Counted from the stretch's first letter, positions 33,519 to 46,756 are shown. The stretch is DNA of 64,000 nt from Agapanthus africanus (GCA_030015575.1 JASDDO010000028.1:21245154-21309153), one strand, 5' to 3'. Made by a program: numbers and translations. The notes: a model not told the origin generated them from the letters alone.

Positions 33519-36052
33519 ATGGCCTTTAACTGTACTAACTGCTCGAAATGCCACTGCAACGGACGCTCCACCTCACCGGGAGGTGTAGCATATGGGCCCC
33601 AAGCGGCTTCCTTCCTCGCTCTGCCGGTAGACCAGGTGACCCAAGCCACCACTGGCCTGTTCTTCGGGACCATGTTCCCACCTACAAGCTTTCCTACGCC
33701 AATACCTGCACCGGAAGTGAACAAAAAGTCGGTCTTCGACCGGCTCACTGCTACGACGGCCCCTGTCAACGGGTCGCCAACTGCCAAACCAACAGCCTCT
33801 GTTTTTGCCAGGCTGGATCAGAATTCTAAATCGGCTGTCCCAAGGAAGGCAATGAATACTGCTTCAGAAGTTGTCAAGGTGGCTTCTCCTATCAAAGAGT
33901 CAGTCTCTTCAAGACTGGCGATTCCTGCTCCTGTCCCTGCTCGAGGATCCGTCTTCGACAGGTTGAATATCATCCCTCAAAAGACAACTTCAGTCTTTAA
34001 GAGGTTAACACCAGCGGTTCCTCATTCAGACAGGGGGCAAAAAGAAGATGTCTCAATCTCCGAGCCAGTCCCAACGGCTCGTCATGCTCGACATCGCCAT
34101 TGGTAACGAGTGAGGAAGGCAGGGGGTAACTCCCCCTCAGGGCTAACTCCACCGGCTCCAGTGGTAGAAGTCAACGCTGCTATTCCAACTGGGAACAGCT
34201 TTGAATTGCTGAGGAGGGTACGGAAGAACTCTCCAATCGCTACATTGAAAAGATCTCTTCCACCTGCGGAGAGAGTTCCGGAACCAAAACAAGAAAAGCC
34301 CTCTCAACGGCTGTCCTAAAAAATATACAAAGTTTGGCAGAGGGTTCAAGACTCCGTGATCGACCCGGATCACTCTCATCAACGAAAGAAGACGAAGGTG
34401 CAAAAAGGAAAAGACCATCCTTTTGACCAGCAAGGGACACCGATCGCTAGGGTGCCCACTGCAATGGCCCCCTCCACTTCAACGGCCTACAAAAGAAGAA
34501 GGCCAGAGAAAACCCCCGCGCCGGCGACAAATATCAGAGGTGATGAACCCAAACACCCTAAGTCAGGGGGCATGATAGTTCATACCGTCTACGTGGCATC
34601 TGGTAAAGAAGATAGCCGCATATCTACGGGTCATCGACCGCTTACCCGGTCAGTGACTAAGGCACAGGAGCAACAGCAAAAGCTCCAAGAAATGATGAAC
34701 GCTATGGCCGCACTTACAGGGCCAAAAGAAAACCCTGAAACGTCCTCGGACGAACGTCAAGAGGAAGAAACCGACGCCGAATTCCTTCGTCGGATATTGG
34801 AGAAGAAGGACAAAGAAGCTGCTGAACAAGCAGCCAACATACAGCGTATGAGCCTCCTCTTCCAAGACATGATAGGGATGATGATACAACAAGATCCCCC
34901 GGCTGAAGAGCCCCCGATCGTCCTTGGTGACGATAGGGGAGAAACATTAAATCCTCCACCAGCTCTGTCGATGGCTAAAGAGGATACAATCTCCAAAGAT
35001 GATTTGGATGAGTACATCGCCCAACAAATATGGGTTCATCAGGCGACCGAAGCAGCCGGCCAGGTCGTAAAAACGGGGCGGCCGTATCCGGGCTGGTACG
35101 ATCAGATTAAGTACCCGCCAGGTTATACGATACCAAAATTCCATGTGTACAAGGGGACTGGCAATCCCTATCAGCATATTGCCCAGTTCAGGGCGCTTTG
35201 CGGCAACACCGACGGTGACGACAAGTTGTTGCTTCGCCAGTTTGTGGGAAGCTTATCAGATACGGCGTTCGAATGGTACTCTGAACTCCCGAACGACTCT
35301 ATCAAGACCTTCGCGGAGATGGAGTTACCGTTTACTCAGAGTTTTGCAAGCTCCAGTGAACGTACCCTGATGACGGCACTGATTAACGCCAGGGTAAAAC
35401 CCGGCAAGACGTGGGTTCAATACGCTATACGATGGCGGAACTTATGGTCGAAGTGTGAGCAGCGCATTGAAGAAGCTCCCGCAGTGGGTATGTTTGTGGG
35501 AACCCTCGATCCACAAGCAACCATCTCGCAATTTATGATGTTTTTCAAGCCAACTACCTTCCAAGCCTTGATTGACAAACTAGCGCAAATGGATCAAATG
35601 GGCCATAAACTCCCTCTTCCAAGGCCGGACTCCCGAAATGACAAAGGGAAAGGAAAAGCGATCGTCTTCGCTAATGCTCAACAACAACCGAGCGACTCGA
35701 AGCCGGTTGCTCGTCAAAATAATATGCGCCTGTACGTACCCCTTGAGGATAGGATGGGACGTCCTTATTCCTTTCCCCGCGATAAAACGAGGAGGTTATT
35801 CGAGCTGGCATTGCGCAACAGACTCATAAATCTGCCGGATCCAAAACGTCCGTTGCAACCAAGTGACGTCAACGAGCCCAACTACTGTCCTTATCATCGA
35901 GTACTAGGCCATCCGATCGAAGATTGCTACATTTTCAAGAATTGGCTTGAAAACCAGTACTGACAGGGCAAGTTCGCGTTGACAAATGGAAGGTGAATCC
36001 CCCGCAGCCCCACACTTCTAAGGGGACGAATACGCCGGGGGCAACATGCTCT
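33519..36052 (+). pseudogene. gag of element C, first half
   Basis: It starts MAFNCTNCSKC at 33519, in the same place as in A. It contains the 'VFxRL' repeats, the gag domain (FHVYKGTGNP ... FVGSLSDTAFEWYSEL at about 35130-35290) and the zinc-knuckle-like PYHRVLGHPIEDC near 35890. In-frame stops at 34104-34106, 34317-34319 and 35961-35963, and a 4-base deletion near 35983 compared with B, kill the frame. The sequence is cut at the GCTC(C/T) site by element B and resumes at 60800. Confidence 0.85.
36048..36052. repeat. Target-site duplication of element B, left copy
   Basis: GCTCT here, GCTCC at 60800-60804; one base differs. The uninterrupted gag in element B reads GCTCC at this position. 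Confidence 0.8.
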
Positions 36053-36538
36053 TGTTTCGCCCAATCAAAGCAAAGCTCTATTGAAATTCAAAATTTAAAA
36101 TTTTGAAGCAACGCTTCAAATCTCGGGCACAACGCGCCACATGTCAGGCACTGATACGTCAGCACAGCGCCTACGAAGTCGCGCCCAATCAGAGAAAAGC
36201 TCTATTTAAAGGAAGCAACGCTTCAGTTGCGCTGCGCTTTGCGCTGCGCGACACGTGTCAGTGCAGATGCGCTGCGCTGTGCGCTGTGCGACACGTGTCA
36301 GCGCAGATGCGCTAGCGCATTTGCGCTGACACGTGTCACTGCGTGACATGTGTCACGCGCTGGGGCATCTACGCCAAACAGAATTAAAATTCTAAGAAAT
36401 CTTTTCTGTTCTTGTTAAAACAAGAAGATTTTCTTCTGCAAAGCAGAAGCCCTTGGATCAAAGATCCAACGGTTGGGAAAATTCCCCAAATCACTCAGAG
36501 AAAGATCTCTTTAACAAATTTAACTAATTTATGGGCAC

Positions 36539-36546
36539 TATAAAAA
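36539..36546 (+). promoter_or_regulatory. TATA box of 5' LTR B
   Basis: TATAAAAA within GGGCAC-TATAAAAA-GGACCC, 487 bp into the LTR; identical context in A and C. Confidence 0.65.
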
Positions 36547-37673
36547 GGACCCTAGGCCTCAATTCAAAGCATCAACATTTTTCTTGAAAAAAAGTCAAGA
36601 GCTTCAAATACAGAGAGAATTTCAAAGAAAAAGGTAAAGACCTTCATGAGAGAAAAGAAATCTCTTTTAATAAATCATTGATCTAAAAACCAGATCAATG
36701 TTCTTTACATAATAAACAGTGCTTTGCACTTCTCATGAACCACTGGTTCTTTTTAAAAAAATAATAATAATAATAAGAAAACAACAAGATAAAAATAGTG
36801 CTTTGCACTTTTATGAACCTCTGGTTCTTGAAACAAAAAAGAAAAAAATCATTTTTCTTTGATCTAATTTAGATCAAGAAATCAAATAGTGCTTTACACT
36901 TCTGTTCTTGAATCTAAAAGATTCTTAGTGCTCTGCACTGCCAAACTGCGCTGTTGCGCTCTTAAGAGAGCGCCACGTGTCAGCTATAAAACAACTTGCG
37001 CTACGCGCTCTTGAAATAGAGCTTTGCTCTCTGGAATTGGCGTAACTCACCAGAGCGCGCCACGTGTCAGCAGCGCAACAGCGCAGCGCACTAGCGCAGC
37101 GCACTGCGCTATTGCGCTTGCGCTCACCAGAGCATGACACGTGTCCTCACCACAAGCGCTTGCGCTCAGTAATTGGCACAAAGCACCTGACAAATGCAAT
37201 GCATTTTTTTTCCTGAAGGGCCAGGCCCAATTAAAAGACCAAACATGCCTAATTAAATTGATGCTCTGCATCATTTATAAATGGGCAGAGCCCAAATGAA
37301 ATAATGAAAATGCTATACATTTTAAAAGGGGCAGAGCCCAAACAAAACAGATGCCTTGCATCATTCATAAATGAGTAGATCCCAGAATAAATTGATGCTC
37401 TGCATCTTTATAGGCAGAGCCCAAACAAAAAAAAAAGGAAGAAATGCAATGCATTATTTAATAAAAGTGTTGAACATTTTTCAACTGGACTTAGCCCAAT
37501 TTTGGCCGTAAGTCCTCAAATTAAATTGACTGAGCATAGCTCTCTCTTAAATCAATTTATATCCGGTTCGAAGGTATATCTTCGAACTCCTCTGACACAT
37601 GTCGTTGTAATCACTCAACGTCGTCAGAGAGGTGACGGGTCCCGACAACCATACCCTTCAATATTGGACCGAA

Positions 37674-37830
37674 ACGTCCTTAAACTAATATCGGACCGAA
37701 ACGTCCCTAAACTAATATCGGACCGAAACGTCCCTAAACTAATATCGGACCGAAATGTCCCTAAACTAATGTCGGACCACCACGTCTCTAAACTGGAATA
37801 TGGACCACTACGTCCCTAAAACTGGAACAA
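37674..37830 (+). repeat. 27-bp GGAC-N6-GTCC module array, 5' LTR B
   Basis: About six units of GGACCGAAACGTCC type plus a TAAACTAAT spacer, followed by GGATC-TAAAC-GATCC. The chance 9-aa repeating frame (DRNVPKLIS) is a by-product of the 27-bp period. Confidence 0.8.
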
Positions 37831-38575
37831 TAGAGCCTTCAAATGCTCTTTTGCCGGATCTAAACGATCCCGTTTAAGTTGATCTTAGCCCCAAACATGG
37901 CTAACGTATCTTTAAACATTCAAACGGACTATAAAACTCCAAATCAACCTTGGTTCAAGGGTACATCTCTGAACTACTCTAACATCTGCCGTTGTAATCC
38001 TTCAACGACGTTAGAGAGGTGATGAGTCCCGATGGCCAGATATTAAATGGATTATCACGTTAAGTTGATCTTAGTCTCAAACATGACTATCGTATCCTTA
38101 ACGAACGTTTAAGTTGATCTTATCCGCAACGCTACTAATGCATCCTTAAACTAAAAACACCAAACCCAAATCTAAGTAAATACGGATTTGGACTAATCCA
38201 CGTCCTACGGGCGACGACATTACTCAGTCTCCGTATACAATTCACGGGCAACCACAAACAAAACAAACACACACGACATGAAGTGAAATTCTGGAGAAGG
38301 AGAAAGTTGTTACCGCGACGCGGTAGCGTAATTAACTGCAGGGGCTTGCGCGTGCAGGGAAGAGCGTCCCCACAATCAAAAACCCCTCAAGCGAGGGGGA
38401 ATCTGACGAAGTCTGCTATATCAGCCGCATCCGCCTAAACCTCCGATACACGGTGCCATAAATCAACTTGGCATCTTCGGAGAGGTGGACGGATAGCACT
38501 AATTAGAATCTGCCCCGAATCTCAGCGTCAGGACATCTCGGTTCTGTGCGCCGCCTTTCGGAGGGGAATAGATTT

Positions 38576-38594
38576 TGGCACGCCCGGTGGGACC
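38576..38594 (+). other. Primer-binding-like site of element B
   Basis: TGGCACGCCCGGTGGGACC, five bases after the LTR end. Confidence 0.65.
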
Positions 38595-38719
38595 TTTTCC
38601 TCTTTCCACTCCACACTTCGTGTGTCGTCCTCGCGAACCAATCGCGGTTTGTTAAATGGTTGCCTTCGGATTTTAAGTTACTAAGATTTGGTCTTTTGCC
38701 TGGCGCAGAACTCAAGCAT

Positions 38720-41700
38720 CAATGGCCTCTAACTGCACCAACTGCTCGAAGTGCCACTGCAACGGACCTCCACCTCCCTTGGAGGTGTAGCATATGGGCC
38801 CCAAGCGGCCTCCTTCTTCGCTCTGCCGGTAGAACAGGTGACCCAGGCCACCATCGGCCTGTTTTTCGGGACCATGATCCCGCCTACAAGCTTCTCTATG
38901 CCAATACCTGCACCGGAAGTGAACAAGAAATCGGTCTTCGACCGGCTCACTGCTACGACGGCCCCTGTCAACGGGTCGCCCACTACCAAACCAACAGCCT
39001 CTGTTTTCGCCAGGCTGGATCAGAACTCTAAATTGGCTGTCCCAAGGAAGGCAATAACTGCTGCTCCAGAAGTCGTCAAGGCGGCTTCCCCTGTCAAAGA
39101 GTCAGTCTTTTCAAGGCTGACGATTCCTGCTCCTCCCCCTACTCGAGGATCTGTCTTCGACAGGTTGAATATCACCCCTAAAATGACAACCTCAGTCTTT
39201 AAGAGGTTAACACCGGCGGCGCCTTATTCAGACAGGGGGCAAAAAGAAGATGTCTCAATCTCCGAGCCAGTCCCAACGGCTCGTCATGCTCGACGTCGTC
39301 ATTGGCAACGAGTGAGGAAGGCAGGGGGCAACCTCCCTCAGGGCTAACTCCACCGGCTCCATTGGTGGAAGTCAACGCTGCTGTTCCAACTGGGAATAGC
39401 TTTGAACTGCTAAGGAGGGTACGGAAGAACTCTCCAACCGCTACACTGAAGAGATCTTCTCCACCTGTGGAGAGAGTTCCAGAAACAAAACAAGAACAGC
39501 CCCCTCAACGGCTGTCTTCAAAAAATTATAAAGTTTGGCGGAGGGTTCAAGACTCCGTGATCAACCCGGATCACTCCCGTCAACGAAAGAAGACGAAGGT
39601 GCAAAAAGAAACAGACAGTCCTATTGAACAGCAAGGGACAACAATCGCTAGGGTGCCCACTGCAACGGCCCCTTCAACCTCAACGGCCTACAAAAGAAGG
39701 AGGCCAGAGAAAACTCCCGCGTCAGCGGCAATAGTTAAAAATGGTGAACCTAAACGCCCCAAGACAGGGGGCATAAAAGTTCATACGGTTTACATGGCAT
39801 TGGGGAAAGAAGATAGCCGCATATCAACAGGTCATAGACCGCACACGAGGTCAGTGACCAAGGCTCAGGAGCAGCAGCAGAAGCTCCAAGAAATGATGAA
39901 CGCTATGGCCACACTTACATGGCCAAAAGAAACCCCTGAAACATCCTCGGACGAGCGTCAAAAACAAGAAACGGACGCTGAATTCCTTCGTCGCGTACTA
40001 GAGAAGAAAGATAAAGAAGCTGCGGAGCAGGCGGTCAACATAAAGAAAATGGCCCTCCTGTTCTAGGATATGATGGGTATGATGATTCAACAAGATCTAC
40101 CTGCTGAAGATCCCCCGATCATTCTTGAAGACGATAGGGGAGAGACGTCGAATCCACCACCAGCTCTGTCCACAGCTAAAGAGGATACAATCTCAAAAAC
40201 TGATTTGGATGAATACATCGCCCAGCAAATACGGGTGCATCATGCGACCGAAGCGGCCGGTCAGGTCGTAAAAACGGGGCGGCCATATCCAAGTTGGTAC
40301 GATCAAATCAAATACCCGCCAGGTTATACAATTCCTAAGTTCCATGTCTACAAGGGGACGGGCAATCCTCATCAGCATGTTTCCCAGTTCAGGGCACTCT
40401 GCGGCAATACCGGCGGTGACGACAAGCTGTTGCTTCGCCAGTTTGTTGGAAGCTTATCAGATACGGCGTTCGAGTGGTACTCTGAGCTCCTAAATGACTC
40501 TATTAAAACCTTCGCGGAGATGGAGCTGTTGTTTACTCAACGTTTTGCAAGTTCTAGTGAACGTACCCTAATGACGGCACTGATTAACGCCAGAGTAAAA
40601 CCCGGCGAGACATGGGTTCAGTACGCTATACGATGGCGGAATTTATGGTCAAAGTGTGAGCAGCGCATTGAAGAAGCTCCCGCAGTGGGTATGTTTGTGG
40701 GAACCCTCGATCCACAAGCAACCATCTCGCAGTTTATGATGTTTTTCAAGCCGACTACCTTCCAAGCCTTGATCGACAAACTAGCACAGATGAATCAGAT
40801 GGGCCATAAACCTCCTCTTCCAAGGACGGACTCCCAAAATGACAAAGGGAAGGGAAAAGCGATCGTCGTCGCTAATGCTCAACAACAACCGAGCGACCCG
40901 AAGCCAGTTGCTCGTCAAAATAATATGCGCCCATACGTACCCCTTGAGGATAGGATGGGACGTCCTTATTCCTTTCCCCGCGATAAAACGAGAAGGTTAT
41001 TCGAGCTGGCGTTGCGCAACAGACTCATAAATTTGCCGGATCCAAAACGTCCGTTACAACCAAGTGACGTCAACGAGCCCAACTACTGCCCTTATCATCG
41101 AGTACTAGGCCATCCGATCGAAGATTGCTACGTTTTCAAAAATTGGCTTGAAAACCAGTACCGACAGGGCAAGTTCGCGTTATTTGACAAATGGAAGGTG
41201 AATCCCCCGCAGCCCCATACCTCTAAGGGGACGAATACGCCGGGGGCAACATGCTCCGTCATTGAAGAAACTCCTTAGGAGGTTGTAGTATCAGCCAAGA
41301 CAAAGAGGATGTTAAACGATCTTCAGGCATGTCCAGCGATCAAGTGGAAGAACCCGTTGGAACCGCAGGTCATTGAGGGGATGTTGAAGCCACGTCCAAC
41401 TCCGAAGATCGATGGTTGTGGCTCAAGCACTCGCAACCAGCAGTTAAAATCCTTGAAAAGGAAGAAAAAGAAGTCAAAGAAGCCCATGAAGCCTGGCGAC
41501 AAGCGCACAGACTTACAAAAGCAAATTGACGCGCTGGATGAATACAACCAAAAGGCACGGACTCCCATTACGCTCCAAGAATTCCTCAATCACGTCTTTC
41601 AAGAAGAAGATGAGGGAGAAAGTTCATCGGATAAATCTGAGGAATATGTGGCAAGCTGTCATATGATTTCCCATTCGATCACGAACGATGAGGAGACTCC

Positions 41701-42690
41701 TTGTACCGAAACGCTGGGGGCAGATCTTGAACCAAAATTTCCGGAGCTATCAGATGAAATGATTGACGCGTTCCTTAACGAAGCTCGATTGAAAAGTAAA
41801 GCTGATCGAGAACGCGAGACGGCTATATTTGAAAGGGCCAAGCGCCAGCGACTTGATGAAAGAGCTGAGATGATCCTACTGGGGCAAAACACTTCCGCTA
41901 CCGACAAAAGCCAATTCAAGATGAGGAAAAAGTTTTCTAAGGCCATATCAATGGGCATGAAGCTACCATCCTCTGAAGGAAACATCACCGGTGAAGTGGA
42001 AACGCACCCCTCCTATTGCTTATATCATCAAAAGATTTCGCACCCCACTCAAGAGTGCAAAGCTTTCAATAGATGGTGGCAAGGATACGTTGCTCATCGA
42101 CAACGCTTTAAGCGGGAAAAGCGTAAAACTCGTCGGGAGCAAAGAAATACGACCGAGGGGATTAAAAGAACTACCGGCAATTGTCGCATGGTTAACACTG
42201 GCGGGTCACAAGTGCCTACATTCGGGAGCGATTTTGATGAAGAGCTGGAACTTGCCCCTCTCTTTAAAGAATCCACTTCGGGAAAAGAAGAAGAGCCGAA
42301 GGTTTGCGAAAATATTCGGCTGCGGAATCGGACGCTGCCTGAAAAGAACCTCGGACCCTCAAACAGGAAAGATAAAGGGAAAGAAAAGGTCTCTGAAGAT
42401 ATCGTCTTAGATGACCACGTTCTGGAGGAGCTAAGCGCTAACAACCCGCCGAAAAAGAATAAGGTGGATTACAACGTCCTAGCACATCTGAGGAAGCTGC
42501 CCTCACAGCTCAGCATTCTTGACGCCCTTTTGCTATCAAAAGAGGCGAGAGATTCGTTGATTAAGGCACTACAACATCCGGAACAATTCCAAGCTTTCCT
42601 GGCCGAGGAAAAGATGAAGGATGAATTGGAGGAAGTGCACACGGCCGATGTCACTTTCGGCGACGAGGACCTTCTCCTTGGGACGTGCAA
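38720..42690 (+). pseudogene. gag of element B
   Basis: The start MASNCTNCSKC at 38720 is soon followed by a one-base deletion near 38766 relative to A and C, and another shift near 39340. Then come proline/serine/lysine-rich sequence, the gag domain (FHVYKGTGNP ... at 40340-40640), a module GRPYSFPRDKT ... YCPYHRVLGHPIEDC (40955-41212), a highly charged linker and a second knuckle-like CLYHQKISHPTQEC near 42010. Stops at 40064-40066 (CAG to TAG) and 41276-41278 (TGG to TAG) interrupt it. A functional product would form the particle and bind element RNA. Confidence 0.85.
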
Positions 42691-42699
42691 ACATAATCG

Positions 42700-43020
42700 C
42701 CCCCTCTATGTCTCAGGATACTGTCACGATATTAAGATAGGAAAAATCCTGATCGACAATGGATCCTCTGTTAATCTCCTCAACGTGCGGGTGTTAAAAG
42801 AAATCTGCATGAGAGTCCAACACCTTGCTCGTGACAAGATCACCATCTCCGGGTTCGATTCCCAGTCGTCAAGAACTCTCGGGTCTGTGATACTGACACT
42901 ACGCTTCGGGCTACTCGTCACGGACATTAAGTTCCACGTTATAGACGCCAAGACATGCTACAACGCTTTGCTCGGCCGACCATGGTTACACGAGTACAAC
43001 ATCATCCCATCTACACAACA
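42700..43020 (+). pseudogene. Aspartic protease domain of element B
   Basis: GYCHDIKIGKILIDNGSSVNLL has the catalytic Asp in DNGSS at 42754 (retropepsin D-T/N-G-S). It is followed by TISGFDSQS and ALLGRPWLHEYNIIPS, the typical C-terminal protease motifs of Tat elements. The domain itself is uninterrupted but lies in a disabled polyprotein. Confidence 0.85.
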
Positions 43021-44488
43021 TCAGTGTATGAAGTATTTTAAGGATGGTTTCGAGTATACCGTGACGGGAGAACTGAACCCGTTCTCTATGAACAAGGTCC
43101 GCAAATACGAAGATGCCAAATACTTCTTTCCGGATTTCGAAGACACAGAGAAGTGTCACAAGCCGGAGAATAAAGCTAATGCCACCATCCCTGTCTTCGG
43201 CAGTGATACCGAGGAGGAAGAGGAGATAGTGTATTCGGGTCCGCCCCAACACAGCAAGCCAGGACCGTCCACTCCTACGTTGATCTTTGGTAGCGACTCG
43301 GAAGATGAGATCCGTGTGGTATTCTCTGCTCGACCTTCCATACAAACGTCCGCTGACGAAGAGCAAAGTCTACAAGTCGCCATAGTGCCGCTTAAACACC
43401 ATAAAGAACTGGATGCACTTAATATCTACAGTGTAGAAGAGTTACGGACATTCTATATCCCTCCCAGGCGAGAGAGAGAAAAAGCAATTCTGTTTTACCG
43501 CTCTGAAGAAACCAAGGTGGAGAAAAAAATCTGGCATGGCGCGGATCCTACGCTCGACAGGCTTCAGCCTATCCGTCTTCCCAGATATTATACAGAGGGT
43601 TTGAAAAAGCTGCTGAAACGCCAAGGGATATCCTTCAAGCAGACCGTTCGAAAAGCCAAGTTCTATGATAAAGTCTGGAACGTTCCCGGGACTCAACGCA
43701 AATTGCCTAACGGGAGAATGGAGACGAAAGGGCTCGGATACATCCGGTCAAAGAAACGGGAGCTACTAAATAGCTGTTACGTCATGTATGACTTCAATGA
43801 AGAAGCAGACGCTCAATGGGAGGACGCTAATCCTAAGCCGGTGAAAGTTCCGGATGCAAAAGTGCCCAGTCCGTCGTTCGAAGAACAAATGGACAAGCTT
43901 ATAAGGGAAGCGGGTCAAAAAGTCCGAGACGATCATAATCGCGAAATGGTCATCTACGAGAAAGCCAGAACACAACGCCTTCTCCAACAGGCCGTGAAAG
44001 ATGAAAAGGCTGCTCCCTGTCAACCTGTTATAAACAAGGCTCGACGCAAAAGCAGAAATAAGTCGAAAGGCCGAAAAGGCGCTCAGCAGCAGCAAAGCGG
44101 GGCTAAGAAGCCACGCAAACGGGAGTCGAGCGTTATCGATCTATCCCTTTTGAAGAAAATGGGTCGAGCGTACTCGTTTCCTCGGGACAAGACGAAGAAG
44201 ATACTTGACCTTGCTCTAAAACATCAAATGCTTACATTGCCGGAGTCTAAACATCCCGAACAAGCAGGCTAAGTCTCTGACCCAAACTATTACTCTTACC
44301 ATCGAGTAATAGGGCATCCTCTTGAAGATTGCTTCACCTTCAAAAATTGGGTTGAAGATCAGTACCAGCTCGGCAAGTTCGCCCTGTCTGACAACTGGAG
44401 GGTAGCGCCGCCACAAAGGCACGAGCCCAAAGCCACGAAAAAAGAACCAGTTCCACATTGGGATTGGAAGCGAATCCGTACTTGTCAT
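43021..44488 (+). pseudogene. Linker with second gag-like module, element B
   Basis: After the protease comes an acidic and Lys/Arg-rich spacer, then at 44159-44420 a second copy of the gag module: GRAYSFPRDKTKK ... YYSYHRVIGHPLEDCFTFKNWVEDQ. A stop at 44270-44272 falls where the paralogous position in element C has GAA. The first knuckle cysteine is Tyr here. Ogre-type elements often carry an intron between PR and RT, but I did not find clear splice sites. Confidence 0.7.
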
Positions 44489-45600
44489 GTGATAATGATA
44501 TCAAAAGAAGAGCCCGAGGACATAGATGAGTTCCCTTGGTGCTTCGAAAACAGCAGCGACGAGATAATCTCAGAATTCCCACCAGCGCCAAAAGAGCTGG
44601 AAGATGGAATCCATACCACTGCAGATAACCTCAAGAAGATTGAGTTGGGGACGGCAAACGATCCACGACCGATATTCATCAGCGAGTTACTATCTGAAGA
44701 AAGGGTGGCTGCGTTAAAGGATGTGCTTCTACAGCATAAAGATTGCTTCGCGTGGAACTATTCCGAAATGCCGGGACTAGATCCAGAAATTGTTGTACAC
44801 AGATTGGCGATATCCTCGAACATCAAGCCAGTCAAACAGGCGCCGAGAAGAATGTGACTCGAGCTTGATATGAGCATCAATACCGAGGTCAAAAAGTTAA
44901 TCTACTCTGGCTTCATCCAGGAAGTTCAATACCCTGAATGGATCGCCAACATCGTCCCGGTGATGAAGAAAAATGGGACAGTGCGTATATGCGTAGACTT
45001 CCGGGATCTTAATAAAGCTTGCCCGAAGGATGATTTCCCAGTGCCAGTCACTGAACTGATGATAGACAATACATCCACTCATGAGGTTTTCTCCTTCATG
45101 GACGGCTCATCGGGGTATAACCAGATAAAGATGCATCCCGAAGACCAGAAGCACACAGCCTTCAGGACCCCTCTAGGTATATTCTGTTATAAAGTGATGC
45201 CCTTCGGTTTAAAGAACGCCGGTGCCACCTATCAAAGGGCCATGACAAAGATCTTCGATGACCTTATACACGAAATCGTCGAATGCTATATCGACGATCT
45301 AGTGGTTAAAAGCAAATCATATGAGGAACATCTCGAACATCTGAAGACCGTATTTTAACGCCTTCGACAATACAACTTGAAAATGAACCCGCTCAAGTGT
45401 GCATTCGGAGTTTCCTCAGGCAAATTCCTAGGGTTCATTGTTCGACACCGAGGTATTGAAATAGATCCGTCAAAGATTAAAGCGATCATGGAAATGCCTC
45501 CGCCAAGAACTCTTAAACAGTTGCGATCTCTCCAAGGGAAGCTCGCATACATACGGCGATTTATAGCCAATCTTTCAGGCAAGTGCCGTCCCTATAGCCA
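44489..45600 (+). pseudogene. Reverse transcriptase domain of element B
   Basis: Pre-RT sequence (HKDCFAWNYSEMPGL) is followed by FRDLNKACPKDDFPVP, FMDGSSGYNQI, FGLKNAGATYQR and the catalytic YIDD at 45287-45298, then the connection motif FLGFIVRHRGIE. All Ty3/gypsy RT motifs are present in order. Stops at 44855-44857 and 45356-45358 disable it. Confidence 0.9.
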
Positions 45601-46100
45601 CCTGATGAAGAAGGGAACCCCGTTCGTCTGGGATCAAAAATGCCAAAGCGCACTAGACGAGATCAAGAAGTACCTGCAAAACCCTCCAGTATTGGCTGCT
45701 CCGGTTAAGGGAAAGCCTCTCATTCTTTATACAACCGCCCTCGAAGGTTCTTTAGGCGCATTATGGGCACAAGAGAACGATCAAGGGAAAGAAAGAGCAC
45801 TCTACTAAAGTCGAGTTCTACTGGGGGCAGAAAGCAACTACTCCCCCATTGAAAAACACTGCCTGGCGTTGATCTTCGCGATAACAAAGTTTAGGCACTA
45901 TGCGTTGGCGCATGAGGTCTGTCTCATTTCAAAGGTGGACCCCCTTAAATACTTGATGTCAAAGGCCATATTGACGGGACGACTCGCTAAATGGGCCCTA
46001 CTCTTGATGGAGATTTCAATAACATATCAACCTCTCAAGGCAGTGAAAAGCCAGGCCATCGCCGACTTCCTCGCTGAGCATCCCATACCCGCCGATTCTC
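45601..46100 (+). pseudogene. RNase H (RT-associated) domain of element B
   Basis: FVWDQKCQSALDEIKKYL, LILYTTALEGSLGALWAQ and YSPIEKHCLALIFAITKFRHY follow RT directly. The usual first Asp of the domain (Y-x-D/DAS) reads YTTALEG, so the ancestral RNase H looks catalytically degenerate, as is common in elements that acquired a second RNase H. A stop at 45806-45808 interrupts it. Confidence 0.8.
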
Positions 46101-46139
46101 CTCTAAATTGCGATCTTTCAGACGAACATGCGTTTGATG

Positions 46140-46690
46140 CGATCTATGGTGGTGATACCCGATGGGAGCTCTATTTCGATGGAGCATCTTCCGTGAAGAA
46201 GCGCAAACAAACTACCCCTATAATCAAATCGGACGTAGGGCTCATCTTTGTGACTCCACAAGGAGGGATAATGCGCTTCGCTTTCTCCTTAACAGAGCCT
46301 AGGACAAACAATGAAGCCGAATACGAAGCTCTGATAGCAGGCCTCGAGATCGCTAACGACATGGGAATTGAAAATCTCCTCATATACGGAGATTCTCAAC
46401 TGGTCATTAGTCAAATAAACGGCGACTACCAGACACGCAAATCAGAATTGGTGAAGTATGGCGAAAAGGTGCAACAGCTGTTGACCCAAATCCCTTCCTA
46501 TACTTTGGAAAGCATACCGCGCGTGGAAAACAGCAAAGCAGACATGCTGGCCAAACTTGCTAAAGAACTGGCTGATGAGAACCTCGATGAGGTTAGAATC
46601 GTGGTACAAAGCCGTCGGGTGATTGCCCCAGTAGAAATACCTTCGGAATCATCCGAGGAAAAGGGAGTGACTGAGCAGACGACCTTATAA
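46140..46690 (+). pseudogene. Archaeal-type RNase H domain of element B
   Basis: ELYFDGASSV, TNNEAEYEALIAGLE, YGDSQLVISQINGDY and VENSKADMLAKLA give the D-E-D-D set of an active-site RNase H of the aRNH type. A second RNase H of this kind is diagnostic of the Tat lineage. The domain is open from 45869 to the stop at 46688-46690. Confidence 0.85.
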
Positions 46691-46756
46691 ATAAAAGAAT
46701 GAGAAAAGGCTGAGGATTGGAGGGAAGTCTTTATAGACTACTTTAAGTCCCATCGA

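Larger units (their letters stand above)
36053..38570 (+). mobile_element. 5' LTR of element B (2518 bp)
   Basis: Starts TGTTTCGCCC and ends GGGGAATA (terminal CA decayed). It lacks the antisense U3 gene of A and C and has one U3 copy. The TATA box is at 36539-36546, so roughly 2 kb is transcribed leader. The leader is hairpin-rich and ends with a GGAC-N6-GTCC array at about 37674-37830. Confidence 0.88.

Noticed and set aside
37502-37819. Frames with repeating DRNVPKL peptides (also at 121-315 and 59677-60048)
   Set aside because: They arise from the 27-bp GGAC module array; 27 is divisible by three.
38576-38594. Assigning the primer to a particular tRNA
   Set aside because: The site looks right in form and place, but I cannot match its 3' end to a specific plant tRNA without a search.
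43021-44488. An Ogre-type intron between protease and RT
   Set aside because: No convincing donor/acceptor pair restoring the frame could be found by eye; the stop at 44270 is explained by a point change relative to element C.
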